Below are positions 32,467-45,400 of a DNA stretch of 64,000 nucleotides, piece after piece. Source of the DNA: Ziziphus jujuba (taxonomy: Eukaryota > Streptophyta > Magnoliopsida > Rosales > Rhamnaceae); NCBI RefSeq assembly GCF_031755915.1, contig NC_083388.1, positions 28,489,001-28,553,000 on the forward strand, given 5' to 3'. The notes beneath the pieces were generated by a model, which was not told the origin of the DNA, ran no database searches, and worked only from the letters and a program-made list of their open reading frames with translations. The translations under genes were made by a program, and so were the position numbers. Positions within the stretch are counted from its first letter, which is position 1. Each line of letters begins with the position of its first letter.

Positions 32467-35054
32467 CATATATATATATATATCAAGCCAATGTATTACT
32501 TATAATGCTATTAAAACGAATTGCGATACACTCCATCTTCATGTGACACTTTATCCAAGTAGGCCTATTATCTATGTCCATAGCCAAGTACTTACTGAAG
32601 AGAGTTGTTGCTGTCAGCTGACTTATCAGTGCCGTTTCTTTTTGTTCCTCTTCTTTCCTTCCCATTTGGTTCAAAATCTTTTCCTTCTAAGCCTAGCTCT
32701 TCTTTGCAGTGACCTTGCTTATTATCCAAGAGCACACAACGAACAGATGACTTGCAGTTTATGATACAGTTGATACTGTGAGTCTTGTGACAACCCTCAC
32801 CTTCATTTAGATATTCAAGTCCATGAATACTTGCTGTCTCTGTCTTTACATTGATTGTTATGGCCTTGTCTTTTACTTCCGGTTTTTCTTTTCCTTCTTG
32901 TACCTCTTTTTCCATACGTTCCACTTTAAATTCTTCCATTTCTTCTTCCCCTTTTCCTCCATCTTTTACATCTTCCTCTCTCACTTCAACAGTTGCATCT
33001 TCCACTCTTTCTTTGAATAGTGCATCTTCCTCTGTTACTCCTAATTTTGCATATGCCAGTTCTAGATTTATTCTTCCATCTTCTTTTATTTCCGTTGCTT
33101 CCACCACTTCCACTTCTACCATTGCACATTCTGCTTCCTGTCTTTCCATTCCTGTTTTGTTCTCCAACTGCTTATTAAGTTGTCTTTTCTTGACGGGGAG
33201 TTTCTCTCCTGTTTCAGAGCAACCCTCAACTCACCATCAATAAAACATGTTTTCTATGCTATTGCATGAAAAACTAGAAAAAGTATTAGCAAAGAAAAAG
33301 AACAAACAAAAATAATGAATTGTATGAAACAAAACTATGCAAACCTAACCATATAAACTTATATATTGAAACAGGTAAAAAAACAAAAATAAATAAATAA
33401 AAAAGAAATACCTTGACAATACAAATGAGTATAACATGCCAACTAACATATTAAGTTAATGTAATTAAAAATAAGAAATCCGGAGTCTTTTCCACTTAAC
33501 AATATTAGTAAGATGACTCTGGCTATAAGAATGTTATACCAAAGGCCTGTAGATCCAGCTTTTAGACATCAGCTTTTAGACATTCTTCTACTCATGATTC
33601 TAGTATATGCCATTTCAGCCCCACTTATAAATATGGCAGCAGCTAGTGTTTCAGTGATCAGCTAACCATATAGTTGGTCTTTCCAAGTTATTCAATAAGC
33701 TTTTCATCAAACTAGAATTTCCAAGTGAGACATCACTTTATGTAAGTTATATTCCTACATAATCTAGTTTTCCCGCAACATAGGATTGTCAATCAACAAA
33801 TTACTGTCAAAAACACACAATAAATAATTGAGAAATTTATCAATACCAAAAATCTAGTTGCCCAATAGAGTATTATGGTTAATATGGACATCGCATTTCT
33901 TAAACTGAATGCTACTCTATACTACTTCTGAATAAATGGAATTCTTTCAAATCTTACTCTGGATGAGAAATTAGCTGTTTGGCAAGCATGCTATTTTAAA
34001 AGAACTAGTTAAACTTACCAAGCTCAGAAAAAGTTGCAGGAAAGGTGATGCCATCATTAACCAGAAGAGTAGAGCTATACCTGTCCCTGAATCAAGAAAA
34101 TGGTATTTGAAAATGATAGACCTCATGTCCAAAGAATTGAATTCAACAATTCAAAGACAAAGAACTAGAGATCCATTTAAGAGTTAACTTAGCATACAAA
34201 AACCTTTTACATTGTCCATTTTCAAGAACCGAAAATAAATCATTAAGAAAGGACATAATTTATTATTGTAGTAAAAAATAAAATAAAATAAATTGTGAAA
34301 GATGCATAAAAAGGAAACTTAGGCATATGATTCAGATTACATCTTTAATGGCATCATATTGGTTATTGAGATAAATAACTACACATCTCAATATTAGACT
34401 AAATAATATACATAGTTATATATATATATATATATATCTATATATACACATATAAGGAATATGAGATAGGAAAGGAAAAGAAACTTGATTACCCTTGGGA
34501 TTCTGCAGAGGAAGAAAATTCTTTTCCTTTATTGTCTTCTCCTTCACTCTGCTGTTGCAAATCCTAGAATGGACATAACAATCAATTCATAGTTTTCATA
34601 ATATCAAGTTTATGCTTATCAGCTTAACTATGTTTATTAGGTGTTATGATTCTTGTATGTAATGGCAAATCATGAAATTGATTTGCAGCTCTATGAGTTC
34701 AATAATTTTTTTAAATCCCTAAAGCAGAAACGAAATAGAAAGTGAAAGAATAATTACCAGATTTGAATTGATCTGTACACAATGTTTTATATCTTTCTCC
34801 TCATCAACACAATTCAGAGATCTCTTCTCCCCAGTGGTTTGTTCCAATTCACCATGGAGTTGGTCCTCAAGTGCAACTGGACAAATAGATTTCCTCACTG
34901 GACAACATGACCATCCAATGCGCCTATTCTCTTCTTCAACTAAGAAACGCTCATCAAATTGTGATCTTAGACGTGAACGAAGATGAGTAGACCCAGGCAT
35001 AACCTCAGGTGGAGGAGCCATAAATGGAGCAGGACGGCTATTTCGAATTCTCAT
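31670..35054 (-). CDS. AT-hook protein of unknown family, 7 exons, 436 residues
   Basis: I joined seven minus-strand exons with GT/AG sites and matching phases: 35054-34758, 34563-34493, 34086-34019, 33208-32596, 32245-32177, 32007-31930, 31784-31670. The product starts MRIRNSRPAPFMAPPPEV, has a Cys-containing stretch (GWSCCPVRKSICPV) and a long acidic/charged exon 4 (VEVEVVEATEIKED, EEEMEEFKVERMEKEVQEGK). The end has three short exons, each with an AT-hook or AT-hook-like element: LKRGRPMRV, the degenerate KPVKGWPKLV, and KPKRGRPRKV. AT-hooks bind the minor groove of AT-rich DNA, so a nuclear DNA-binding role is likely. I do not recognise the family. An exon-like piece upstream (about 35284-35200, TGRTLFGYTCEKCIRVVLH, with a GT donor) could join in phase 0 and extend the N terminus. 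Alternative 3' exons are also possible. Confidence 0.7.
32428..32483. repeat. (CA)n-(TA)n microsatellite in an intron
   Basis: About 15 CA units run straight into TA units, inside the intron between exons 4 and 5 of the AT-hook gene. Confidence 0.95.
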
Positions 35055-36894
35055 CTTTAAAGTGACAGAAATTATGTCAAGGCATAATTTTCATTTATGC
35101 AGAAAGCTCTGCAGCAGCAACACTATGAGGAACTGCAATCTTTTAAGTATATGGGTCTCAAGAGGAGAATGCAAATCTGGTTGCAACGCAGAGCTCACCT
35201 GGCTATTAATTACGTGTAGCACTACCCTAATGCATTTCTCACACGTGTAGCCAAAAAGAGTCCTTCCAGTCCGGTCAATGCTGCAGATGACAAATATGTA
35301 CAAACTTTGCCTAGGTAGATGAAATTATGCATATCTGTTAACAGCTTCATATCCAAAATGTGATTAGTCTTATTTTGATCCCTGCAGCTTAAATCAATAA
35401 TTGGCACTTCGGAACCATACTTCACTTGGAAGGAAACCTTTTAAAGTGAGACAGTTTTGGTTACACATGTGGATAATGATTTGTAACATGTAGCTACCTT
35501 AACTGGAATTAATAGTTCAAAATTAAAGGAAGTGAACATAAATGCATAAAGTAGTATATTAAAATAGTAAAAATGTAAAGAGTACGAGTATAATGTAAAT
35601 CACATTCACTGCTTAAAACTGTAAAGGATGAGTATATTTAGCACGTAAATATCACGCATTGTAGATAATTGTATAAGTAAGAAATTAAGCAAAGAAATTA
35701 AGCACTGAAACTTTATGGAAATGTTAACCAAATGTGCTTTCCTCAACCTGTAACCATAAAAAGACTTACAATTATAAAGAATGTTTAAATTATTGCCGAC
35801 ATAACAAAACAACTCTATCCAGGATAAATTTCAAAGGCTATAGAAACGCATATCTTTGCTCTTAAACAACTACAACTCAGTGCCTTGGCCACACAAAATA
35901 TATAATCAGCCTATGATTTTTCCAGTCAATAACCTTGAAATTTGGAGCAATTAATGGTGCAGAACATGCCTTTGAACAAAATCTGAGTCTACAAGATCAT
36001 GACCAGCATGAAAGGCGTTTAGAATTAAAACTATGCTAAAGCTGCTATTAATTCATGTAGGAAATGCCAAAACCAAAACTTTTTCCTGCCAAATAGGAAG
36101 CAGCATGCCAAAGATTTTAATTAGTATCAGTTCCTGATGTCACAAAACAATTCCCTCCACAACTATTTATACGATCTTTAGGAAAATTTTCTGTATAAGC
36201 AGGTCAAGTGTCCATGGAAATTCTAAAGTGAAAGTATATTTTCAACCCTGCATCAAGTCATAAGTATTTTCTGTGCTAGTACAAAGTACAGGTATTTGAC
36301 ATCGAGTCTGGAATAACCTTTCCATGGAAAGAATCCTCCATTGTTAACTGCCACTAGTCTCCATGCTTTATAAATATATCCCAGTCCGCTGTAGCCAACA
36401 TAAGATAGTCATAGTGACCAATTAAAATGGTCATGTTTGATATCTGAACGAGAGACTTTGAAGTTTTAATTAAATAACCACTTGTCTTAGTAAATTATTC
36501 AGTTAATTACATGATCTGTTCAACATGTCAGATTGATTGTGATCAGTTATGAAACAACTCAACAAACTCTATAGGAAGGCTTGGAAGTTTTGCATGCATC
36601 AAGATCTTCTCAATTTTAAAAAACTACAACCGGTTGAAAATTCAAGCTCCATGGTAACAAACATGTCTTGATGCATGAGCACTGAGAGATTGAGAAGAAC
36701 TACTATAGTAAGAAAAGCAATTCCACATACTAGTTCAAATATATACTCCTTGTCCATCCATAAAAAGGTCAACTCTTTAAATCAAGTAGAGAATGAGAAG
36801 AAAGGTATAAGTTACTGATTAGATGTGAGCATGGACTGATTACAATTTTTTCAGTAGCAAAAGGGAATAAATGATATGTCACATAAAAAATATA

Positions 36895-36951
<57 letters not shown>

Positions 36952-37551
36952 ATCAACAAACCATTTTAGCCGTAAAGGTTCCAATTCCTATCTAAAAGGA
37001 GGTGAAGTTTTAATAACATTAGCATAAGAACAATCTGGCACATGTTAAACCAAAATAAAATGGAGCACTCAAGCATCCACATCTTACCACACAATCACAA
37101 GTTCAAATATTTGGAGACATAAAGTAGAAATGACACATACAGACATTTGCAAGAAGTAAATTTCAAAGGAAAAAATAAATAAAATGAAATAATAGACATG
37201 TAAGAATGATTAACACTGACAGAATCAATTGCCAAAAGGAAAGTGGCAAATTTTTTAATATAATTCAAATACACTATTTATGACAGTTTTTTACAGATTT
37301 CTGTAAATACATTTTCTCCTCATCTTCTCTTGATTCTAATACTAAAGTCAAGAACTAGAAAGAGAAATAAAAATAATAGATATATAAAACACAAAAAGTG
37401 GGGAAAAAGAAATAAGCAAAATAGAAAATTGTATAGAGATCCAATCTCCTACCTATCCAACAATAAAAGGAAACTGCAAAAATGTAGAAAGAGAAATATG
37501 GTTCTCTTTCAGATCTCTACACATTGATAGATATACATATGTGGTGGAGTT
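35055..37551. other. intergenic region, possible 5' exons of the AT-hook gene
   Basis: The first 400 bp contain exon-like minus-strand readings (near 35200-35284 and 35340-35440, the latter with QVKYGSEVPIIDLSC) that I could not join confidently to the AT-hook gene. The rest shows no gene. Confidence 0.4.
36903..36950. repeat. (TG)13-(AG)11 compound microsatellite
   Basis: An uninterrupted run of TG units switches directly to AG units. It lies in intergenic DNA. Confidence 0.95.
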
Positions 37552-37824
37552 TTACTTGTTCTGGGTTGGATTTGATTTGCTTGATGGCGCCTTTCTTAAA
37601 CTTGTTTTGGCAGATTTCTGATCCAGGATTTTATTCAACTTGTCTAGAGATGCAGCAAACGAGGTGGAAACTGAAACTAGCATTCTTCTGGGTTGATTTG
37701 CGTGTCGTAGATGAACTTGTTGTTTCTCATATTGGTGGGGTAACATCGGAGAATAATGCATAAGAGTTTGCATGAGAATGAACAAGGCAAACAAGACAAC
37801 CAAAGCCATCCGACTGGTTTTCAT
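37552..37824 (-). CDS. small secreted-peptide precursor with CLE-like C terminus
   Basis: An intronless 90-residue protein. Residues 6-23 form a hydrophobic secretion signal (MALVVLFALFILMQTLMH), followed by a variable, basic middle (HLRHANQPRRMLVSVS). The last 14 residues are RKAPSSKSNPTQNK, directly at the stop. This is the layout of plant peptide-hormone precursors: signal, spacer, short conserved tail. The tail shares Arg, Pro, Ser, Asn-Pro and Asn with the CLE consensus (R.VPSGP[ND]P.HN) but has one extra residue and Gln for His, so it is an unusual CLE relative or a different family. CLE peptides act extracellularly through leucine-rich-repeat receptor kinases. A TATA box about 65 bp upstream supports expression. 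Confidence 0.65.
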   Translation of the reverse strand: MKTSRMALVVLFALFILMQTLMHYSPMLPHQYEKQQVHLRHANQPRRMLVSVSTSFAASLDKLNKILDQKSAKTSLRKAPSSKSNPTQNK

Positions 37825-37887
37825 TGCGGTGGTTGGTCAGTACGAATAAGCAGGTATAAGATTATTAGAAGATGAAAGTATAGAGCT

Positions 37888-37898
37888 TAATATATAAA
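37888..37898 (-). promoter_or_regulatory. TATA box of the small-peptide gene
   Basis: On the minus strand this reads TTATATATTAA, about 65-70 bases upstream of the ATG at 37824. Initiation about 30 bp downstream would leave a leader of roughly 35 nt. Confidence 0.5.
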
Positions 37899-39939
37899 AA
37901 GGTGGCAGTGCATGCTTGTCAAGTGCACTATAGCTAAACAGTAAACTCGATAAAACAAACATATATTTTATTTAGGTGCCCTGTTGGTGGTTAAGAATGT
38001 TTTAAACCATGAGCCATTACACGGTATAGGGGTTTGATTATGCTTGGACTTTTTTGGGAATGAATTTTTTAAATAAGTATTTTCCAACAAATAGGATATC
38101 CTAGCAAAAAGTGCTTTGTCCTTATAAAATTACTTTTTTCCACCAATTAAGAAAGAATTCTAAATCAGCTCCTCTCGTAAATAATCGTAGTCAATCACGG
38201 CTAGAAAATTTGAAACATCTAAACAAGATTATTGGGTTTTACTAGAGGAGAAAAAAAACATAAAACTCTGGGACTGAAAACTAGACATGGCAGAATATCT
38301 AATCTATGTGAAAAGTAGTAAAAAAGAAGGTTCGATCAATAAGGTACAGAAAACGATTAGAATGCTGATTGGAAAGACAATTTTGACCAGCCTCGGCCGC
38401 GTCAATGGAGATATTTAAGCTGTTCCTTCATTTTCCTATAGTTGGTTAGAACTTGGAAGCAGAGGATCATGTGATAGTGAATTAAGTATGATATAAATCT
38501 GACTCCGTCAGAGTGAAGAAATATTATACCAAAAATACTCATGTGATATATCACATGAGACCAAATTAGTCACCTTATTTTTCTGTACTTGCTGTTTATC
38601 TAATTGCTTTTCTGTATATAATAAAGTTTGACAAACACAGCTAAAGTTGGCTGGTAAGCTTCCTTTCTACAACAAGAAATATAGCTAATCTTCTAGGAAA
38701 CTGCTTTGCTCTGTTTCTTTTTCAGCTTCCACTTTCCCCAACCTTCTAAAATTAAACCACTCTATTGTGGCATATCTTCGATCTTGAGCTTTTCTGTTTT
38801 TATTTTGTTTGTGGTTTTCCTCTATCTGAACAGGGCTAAATCTCTGCCCTTCATTTAAAATAGAAAATATTTTTACCACCATGAAATTTAACCAAGTCCC
38901 CTTGTGTTTCCCAGCTGCTTGTTTTCCTCGGGTTCAGAGATAAGTCAAAAACAGAAGACTTATTTTGGCAACTAGGAAGCAGGTTTTATTTATTTTGTGA
39001 ACCTGCCCGAATCTTTTGGGGAATAAAGAATGATAATCTTCAAAGAGAAAGCAGGATTTGATGATTAAACTATGTGATCTGCTCCAATAATACAACGACT
39101 TATATTTTATAATTCACAGGGGATGGAAAGGGATGGAAAACACTAGAATGCTTTATAATATAAATTCGTCTACCTTGGTGGAAGTAGATAATTCATCAAG
39201 GTAGAAGAAAATTTATGTTACAAGATCTGGTCAAGTCCCATGGGACTCCTGAAAGCTGTATTTGGATAAATTTGGTGTGTGTTTCCTATGAAGAGTTTAC
39301 TGGATGGATTTGAAATTACATGTGGATTTAAGATTCTCTCTTCAAGGAAAAACATGTGGTCTATGTCAGCAGGACCAGAATAGAAGACACAATGTTGAAT
39401 TTTATTTTCCAACACTCTGAATGCATGATCTAACACTGTAGCCTGGAACAGGAAGTAACATGGTTTTTGCTGTCAAAGCATGGCTTTATCATGAACTAGA
39501 TGCTGCTTTATAAGAAAATTTGATATCATGGCACTGCAGCCATTGACATTTTTTAAGATCACCTAGGTTTCCTTAACTTTCCCATACCTGTTTCAAAAGT
39601 GATTGCCTTCAGGCTCAAATCCTTAGCCAAAAACTAAAGATATGATCATTTACTCCTTTTTCATGCGTGACATGTCCTTTTTCTTTCTTCTTTTTCTATT
39701 TTGATTCATTTCGATAGTTGATAGTTCTGGCCAGTTTTAGATTGTCATTAAAAATCAGGCAATTTAAAGATATCTTTTTCTTGGGAAGACATCTCTAATA
39801 TGCATACACTACAAACTTGCTAACTGTATTCCATCAAATTTCTACTAGGTATCACAGAAAAATACATAATTTCATTCAAAAAATTAAGTCATTGAATAAG
39901 TATAAAACTTACACAGATTATTTGCTTTGCATATAATTG
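37899..39939. other. intergenic region
   Basis: No gene recognised. A 72-codon minus-strand ORF at 39218-39436 has no recognisable motif. The region holds the 3' flank of LIP2 and the distal promoter of the peptide gene. Confidence 0.45.
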
Positions 39940-40653
39940 CTATATCTCATCAAATTCCTTCTTATCATTCAACAACGAAGCACCCTCCTTCCACGAAACA
40001 CTACTGTAACCAAATATTCTCGCGAAACAAAGAATCAACTGCTCCTGAATTACTTCTTCTGTAGGAAGCTCCAGATTTGTTTCCCTTCTCAGTGATGTAA
40101 CTTCTTTCTTGGCAATCCCACAAGGCACAATATTCTTAAAGTAGTTTAAATCTGGATCAATGTTGAATGCAAGTCCATGAGAGGTGACTGCATATGAAAT
40201 CCGAACCCCAATTGCACCAATTTTTCTCCCCCCAACCCAAACACCTGTTTCACATCTTCCTCCAAGAGAAGCTTTAACACCATATAAAGATGCCAAGTCA
40301 ATCATAGTTAACTCGAGTTTCTCCACATAATTCCGAGCACCAAGTCCAATATCCCGAAGAGAAATAATTGGATATAAGATGGCTTGATGAGGACCATGAA
40401 ATGTTATGTCACCTCCTCTTTGTGTATGGTGTAATTCGGCTCCTATGCTCTTAAGGTCAGACTCGGGGATTAATAGATTATGATCAGTTCTCCGTTTGCC
40501 AAGAGTGTATGTAGGTGGATGTTGCAGGGACAGGAGAGTATCTGAAATCTTATTAACTTTTCTAGCAGAGACTAGTTTTTCCTGCAGCCTAAGTGCATCC
40601 AAATAGTTGACCATGCCCATTTTCCATACCTCAAGAGATCGGGGAACTCTCAT
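39940..40653 (-). CDS. LIP2: lipoyl(octanoyl) transferase, mitochondrial LIP2
   Basis: Moves octanoyl from acyl carrier protein to lysines of lipoate-dependent enzymes (glycine-cleavage H protein, pyruvate and 2-oxoglutarate dehydrogenase E2), the first step of lipoic acid synthesis in plant mitochondria. One exon, 237 residues, the length I recall for plant LIP2. Family motifs: LSLQHPPTYTLGKRRTDHNL, TQRGGDITFHGPHQAILYP (79-97), GGRKIGAIGVR (Lys144), SHGLAFNI (158-165) and NIVPCGI (Cys178). Lys144 and Cys178 match the LipB catalytic Lys/Cys pair. There is no long presequence: MRVPRSLEVW looks like the usual plant LIP2 start. An AG acceptor (aacag|gga) lies 3 bp before the ATG, so a 5' UTR intron is likely, with a possible leader exon near 41466-41580 that carries its own upstream ATG. 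Confidence 0.95.
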   Translation of the reverse strand: MRVPRSLEVWKMGMVNYLDALRLQEKLVSARKVNKISDTLLSLQHPPTYTLGKRRTDHNLLIPESDLKSIGAELHHTQRGGDITFHGPHQAILYPIISLRDIGLGARNYVEKLELTMIDLASLYGVKASLGGRCETGVWVGGRKIGAIGVRISYAVTSHGLAFNIDPDLNYFKNIVPCGIAKKEVTSLRRETNLELPTEEVIQEQLILCFARIFGYSSVSWKEGASLLNDKKEFDEI

Positions 40654-41753
40654 TCCCTGTTCATCATGGCATAGTTAGTTATATATATTCTCATTTAACA
40701 TCACACGGTGTCATTTGAAACGTTTTTCTTTGATCACATGGTGTCCACTGATCACTATAGACTATCAAAAACAAAAAACAAATCCATTTTTAGGAATTGA
40801 AAAACAGAGACATAGCATAGAACTCAGCACATGTAATACACACTAAATTTTTACCAAATTTCAAGGTTTGCATGTTCTACCATGATGTAAGGTACAAGAA
40901 TTTCAACTGTCAAGATATTATAGAGCCAAGTAAGCAAGCTTAGTTTAGTAGCGAAAAGAAAGATATTGAATAAAAAAATTTAGAAAAAGAAGAAAAATAT
41001 ATTTTTTAAAAGAAAGACCAAAATAGTTTTATTTTTTATCTTTTATTTTTTGGTTGAATAAGACCAAAATAGTTTGATTGAACAGCTCAAGGATATATAG
41101 GTATTGATGGATATTATAAAACAATGACGGATACTAGTATCCAGGTCCATCAGTGCAGAAGACTATGAATCTCTTGCTACTTTTTGTTTGTTCCTCTTAT
41201 TTCCCCATAAATAGAGACCAAGTTACGCATAATTTAAGCATCACTTCGGAGCTTCGGCAACAATCCAGACACCGCTTACTGATCACAATCCTCAAAAGAA
41301 AATCTACAAAGACTTGATAGAGACAAATGACACATATAACAGGAATGTCCAGCTAAATATAAAGGCTCCACCGACCCATGACTGTTCCACTCCTAAATAT
41401 GCCTAGAAATTTCAGATCTAGATCGGTGAAGTAAAGAAAAATAGAAAGAGAAGAGAAGGAAAACCTCGAACTCCAAGAGCCGATATCTGCTCGAGATCTG
41501 TCGAAGGAATGGCGATTCGAGACCTGTTCGAAGAGCCGGATTCTATCAGGTGTGAGCGGTGCAGGTGAAAACATGTGGGTTTGAAAACAGTGAAAACATC
41601 TTTTTTTGATGTTTTCTAAGTTTTATTTATTTTTTAAATTTTAGCCAAATATGTGTATTTTGATTTTGAAAATAGTTTTCTATGTAAAAATAGACAACTG
41701 TTTTAAAATTAATGTAAAACTAAAAATTAAAAATAAAAATATGATGGAGACGC

Positions 41754-41784
<31 letters not shown>

Positions 41785-42451
41785 GTTTTTTTTTTTCTTT
41801 TTTTTTTTTTTTCAGCACTTTGTAATCAAATGACGTGAATAAATTTTGTCATGCGGCTTTTAAAATGCAAAGCCAATCCAATTCAATTAGAAAGTCTAGT
41901 TGAAAGCCATATTTTGGCCCTTTTTCTTCAAGTAATTTGATTTTGCTCAAATGTCAGAGAAATTTCAAATTGAAATCTAGACCAAACAGAGAAGATGGAA
42001 GACAAGAGTCAGACATGCTAGATTTCTGTTTCAGCAATTACCCTTCGGACACATTAATTAAACTGTAAGGTAACATATCTAAAATGGCTTTGCTTTTTTC
42101 CAAAAATATTTATTTATTATACTATACTCTTTCTTTTTTTTCCTTTTTTTTTAATTTATTTATTTATTTTTTTCTTTGGGTCTATGGGGAAGTACAGAAG
42201 AATGAAGAATAGATCCTTAATAGTTGCAGAAACTCCCCAAAAACAATTCTCCAAATAAATTAACGAATAACGTCTCCTAACCAGCATCAAGGGGATATTA
42301 ACTATGCTCATTAATTATTATAGGAAACAATAACTGAATTTTCGCTATTATATACAATAAGTTAACTCTTGATCCAGAAAACGTAAAAGAAAGCAAATAT
42401 AAAAGCTACTCTTCTGGTAGGTGTCTGTATAAATATAGTGATCACCCAAAC
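40654..42451. other. spacer between LIP2 and SELO
   Basis: It holds the probable 5' UTR intron and leader exon of LIP2 (GT donor at 41465-41466 on the minus strand) and then the 3' flank of SELO. There is a (GA)n run at about 41754-41780 followed by T-rich sequence. No separate gene seen. Confidence 0.45.
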
Positions 42452-45400
42452 TCACGAAGAACAAGAAAGCATGCAAACGCCTGGCCGATATGCCCAAGCT
42501 GGGGGCAAGCGAGCGTATTTTTCCATTCCTGGTTGCTCATCGTACGGTCGTTCCATTAACTTAAGCAGCCTCCTAACCTCTCCAAAATCACCTTGTTCCG
42601 CTGCATCAATGGCACTCTGGCAGAGATAATTTCTAAGAATATACTTAGGGTTCACTGCATCCATCGAGGCTTTCCTCTCCTCATCCGAGATGCCACTAGC
42701 AGCTAACTGTAAAAGCAGACAGAAAAATTGAGAGACAACTTGAAGTTGATAAGAGAATAAGCATTACTTCTCTTTTGTGAGGAGAAAAAGATACAGTTAG
42801 GACATCAAACAATTTTCTAAATTTACAAGCTCAATAATAAGTATCAGGCTGATAAAAAGTAATACACTTATATGAAAGCCAGAAGTTATAAGAGGAAAAT
42901 GTGGCAAATTAGGGGTAGTGCTAGAAAACATATAATATGCTGATATTAGCAGTTCCCACAGCACTATCAATACAAGTTTTCCTTCAAGCTTAGCATCCTC
43001 ATTGCGGTCATCTATTAGGTAAGTTGTATAGAAGTACTATAAGGCCACTAAGAAACCACAAACATAACAAACAAAGGATTTTTCAAGAGAGTAAACATTT
43101 ATACCGCTAACATTTTCATTGGGGTAAGACACACCAAAGTTCTTTGTGCAGGCTTCCATTAACTCAGAGACACTGCAATCTCCTTATTACTAATTGCTTT
43201 TAATTATACTCATAATCAAAAGATTAAGGTTTTAGCCCTCCTAAAAACCTTTGTCCACAAGCTGTTATACATATTATGACCAGGACGCACACACTTAAGT
43301 GCCACAAAAAATATATAAATATAAATCTATGTATGTATACGTATATAGCCACGAACCAAAATATAATATCACTTTACCTCTTCTATGTAGCCTTTTACCC
43401 AGCCAATCCATGCCTCTTTGCGCTCCTTTCCCATGTCAAGTAGTACAGCCTTCAATGGGATCAACAACTCCTCTTCTGGAATGCTAAGATCAGCCTTGAC
43501 ATTGGACAGTGACCGGAAGAAATTTGTATAATCAACTTTGTCAACGGCCATATTGTTAAGAAGTTTACTTATCAACTGCTTATTGTATTTAGGGAGACCA
43601 AGTTTTCTAGTCATTAAAGCTTGATACTCATCCATTAGTTTGGTTCCATATCTGTAAAAGTCAAAATACAAAAATCTTCAACAACATGCACCTACAGAAT
43701 CTTATCGTCTCATAAAGAAAGATCTTGAAATCACAATCACCTTTCCATGGCATAGTTTGCCTCTTTATCATTAATCAACTCCGCAGTTAACAAAGTAGAG
43801 GTAAACTGTCCAATATTCCATAAGCCAATGTCAGGCTGATTGGCAAAACAGTATCTTCGTCCAGGAAGATCTGTGGTATTTGGCGTGTAACTTGGATCAA
43901 ATGCATCCAAAAATCCAAACGGACCATAATCGATGGTAAGTCCCAAAATACTCATGTTGTCAGTGTTCAGAACACCATGAGTAAAACCAACCCCCTGCCA
44001 TCTGGCAAGCAATGAAGCAGTACGCTCAGCAACCTCCACCACCCAAGCTGTTAAAGACCCATCATGAAAGCAAGACAATTAAATAGTCAAAATTATTTTC
44101 ACACTGAAATAATTCCCCATTTATTGTCAGAGACTGTAGTGGGTCGTATTTATGTGCTCGTGGGACAGAAGATATTAATTGGACAAAACCATTCACATAA
44201 AATAAAGCAAGCCAAATAATTTATTCCATGATGGACAGATACTGCTAGTGTTTCAAATCCTATTTCATCTATATTACAACATGAACCATGGTGCAGACAT
44301 CTGAGTCAAATTCATTTCTACTTCATAAAACTGACATTTATCATGCACTCACTGTAGACAACAGATTGATTAAATGTGTTGCGCTAACAGCACAAACTCT
44401 ACAACAATTAATTACCTGCGTACTTATTAGAAGTCAGATCAACAACTGAATGATCTTCATCACCTGTGCTGAAAGATAAACTATCACTTTTACTCATATT
44501 CTCTATATGCGGGAAATGATGCCTAATGGCATAGTCTGCAAGCGCACGAACAATCCCAAGGTCCTCTTTCCCTCTAGAGGCGTGTATTTGGTATGAACCA
44601 AACCGCAAAAAGGATTGGGCAACTCTGCAGACAATTGCACCAGGCTCATCCTTTGGATTCCCACTGCAGATGAAGATGTGTAGATTCAGTACTTATAGAT
44701 TAGATAGCAGTTTTTCTGTATGTATAAAAGTTGTTGATACAGATGAAACTGGAATGTTGACATTTTAGTAATCAACCAAAAGTGCAAAACTTTGAGAAGT
44801 CCAAACTAAATGATCTCAACGTGGTTAATATTAATACCCTTTACTATACACCATATGCAATCGCAAGTTGTGAAATAGAAGAAAGTTTCCAATAGTAGAA
44901 ACAAATATAATCCAAACTCTAGAACACATACTCATAAAACATATCTCGGGTAACATATTTTCCTGTCGTTGCAAGACAAAGAGCACGTGTTGTGGGAATG
45001 CCGAGACTATGCATTGCTTCACTGCAAAGGAACTCCCGAATGCTACTACGAAGCACTGCAAGGCCATCTGCAAATCGGCTGTATGCAGTCTTTCCAGCAC
45101 CTTTAAGCTGTAGTTCCCACCTTTCAGACTTGGAATTAATTACTTCTCCGAGTGTTATTGCCCGACCATCTCCCAACTGTCCAGCCCACATGCCAAATTG
45201 ATGTCCCCCATAGCATTGCGCGTAGGGCAACCTGAAAATAAAGGAACAATTAGGGCCTTATGGAAAAATTACTAAGGCCCTAAATAAGGTCTCCTGACAC
45301 AATTTCATGTGAAAAAACTTACGCTCCCACCAAAGGAGATGCACCGGTAAATAAAAGAGGGAAATCTGGTCTTTCAAATCTGAAACTCCAAACAATATGC

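Noticed and set aside
32851..33243. Ser/Thr-rich plus-strand ORF
   Set aside because: Antisense of the Glu/Val-rich exon 4 of the AT-hook gene, which has matched splice phases.
39218..39436. 72-codon minus-strand ORF between LIP2 and the peptide gene
   Set aside because: It resembled a zinc-binding reverse-transcriptase tail at first, but no Cys/His pattern is present.
41353..41574. 73-codon ORF upstream of LIP2 as an N-terminal targeting exon
   Set aside because: Splicing its donor to the acceptor before the LIP2 ATG creates an immediate stop. At most it is a leader exon with an upstream ATG.
43080..43176. Exon-like [14 protein letters not shown] inside the SELO intron
   Set aside because: The SELO frame closes perfectly from 43378 to 42706 without it, and the family has no insertion at this point.
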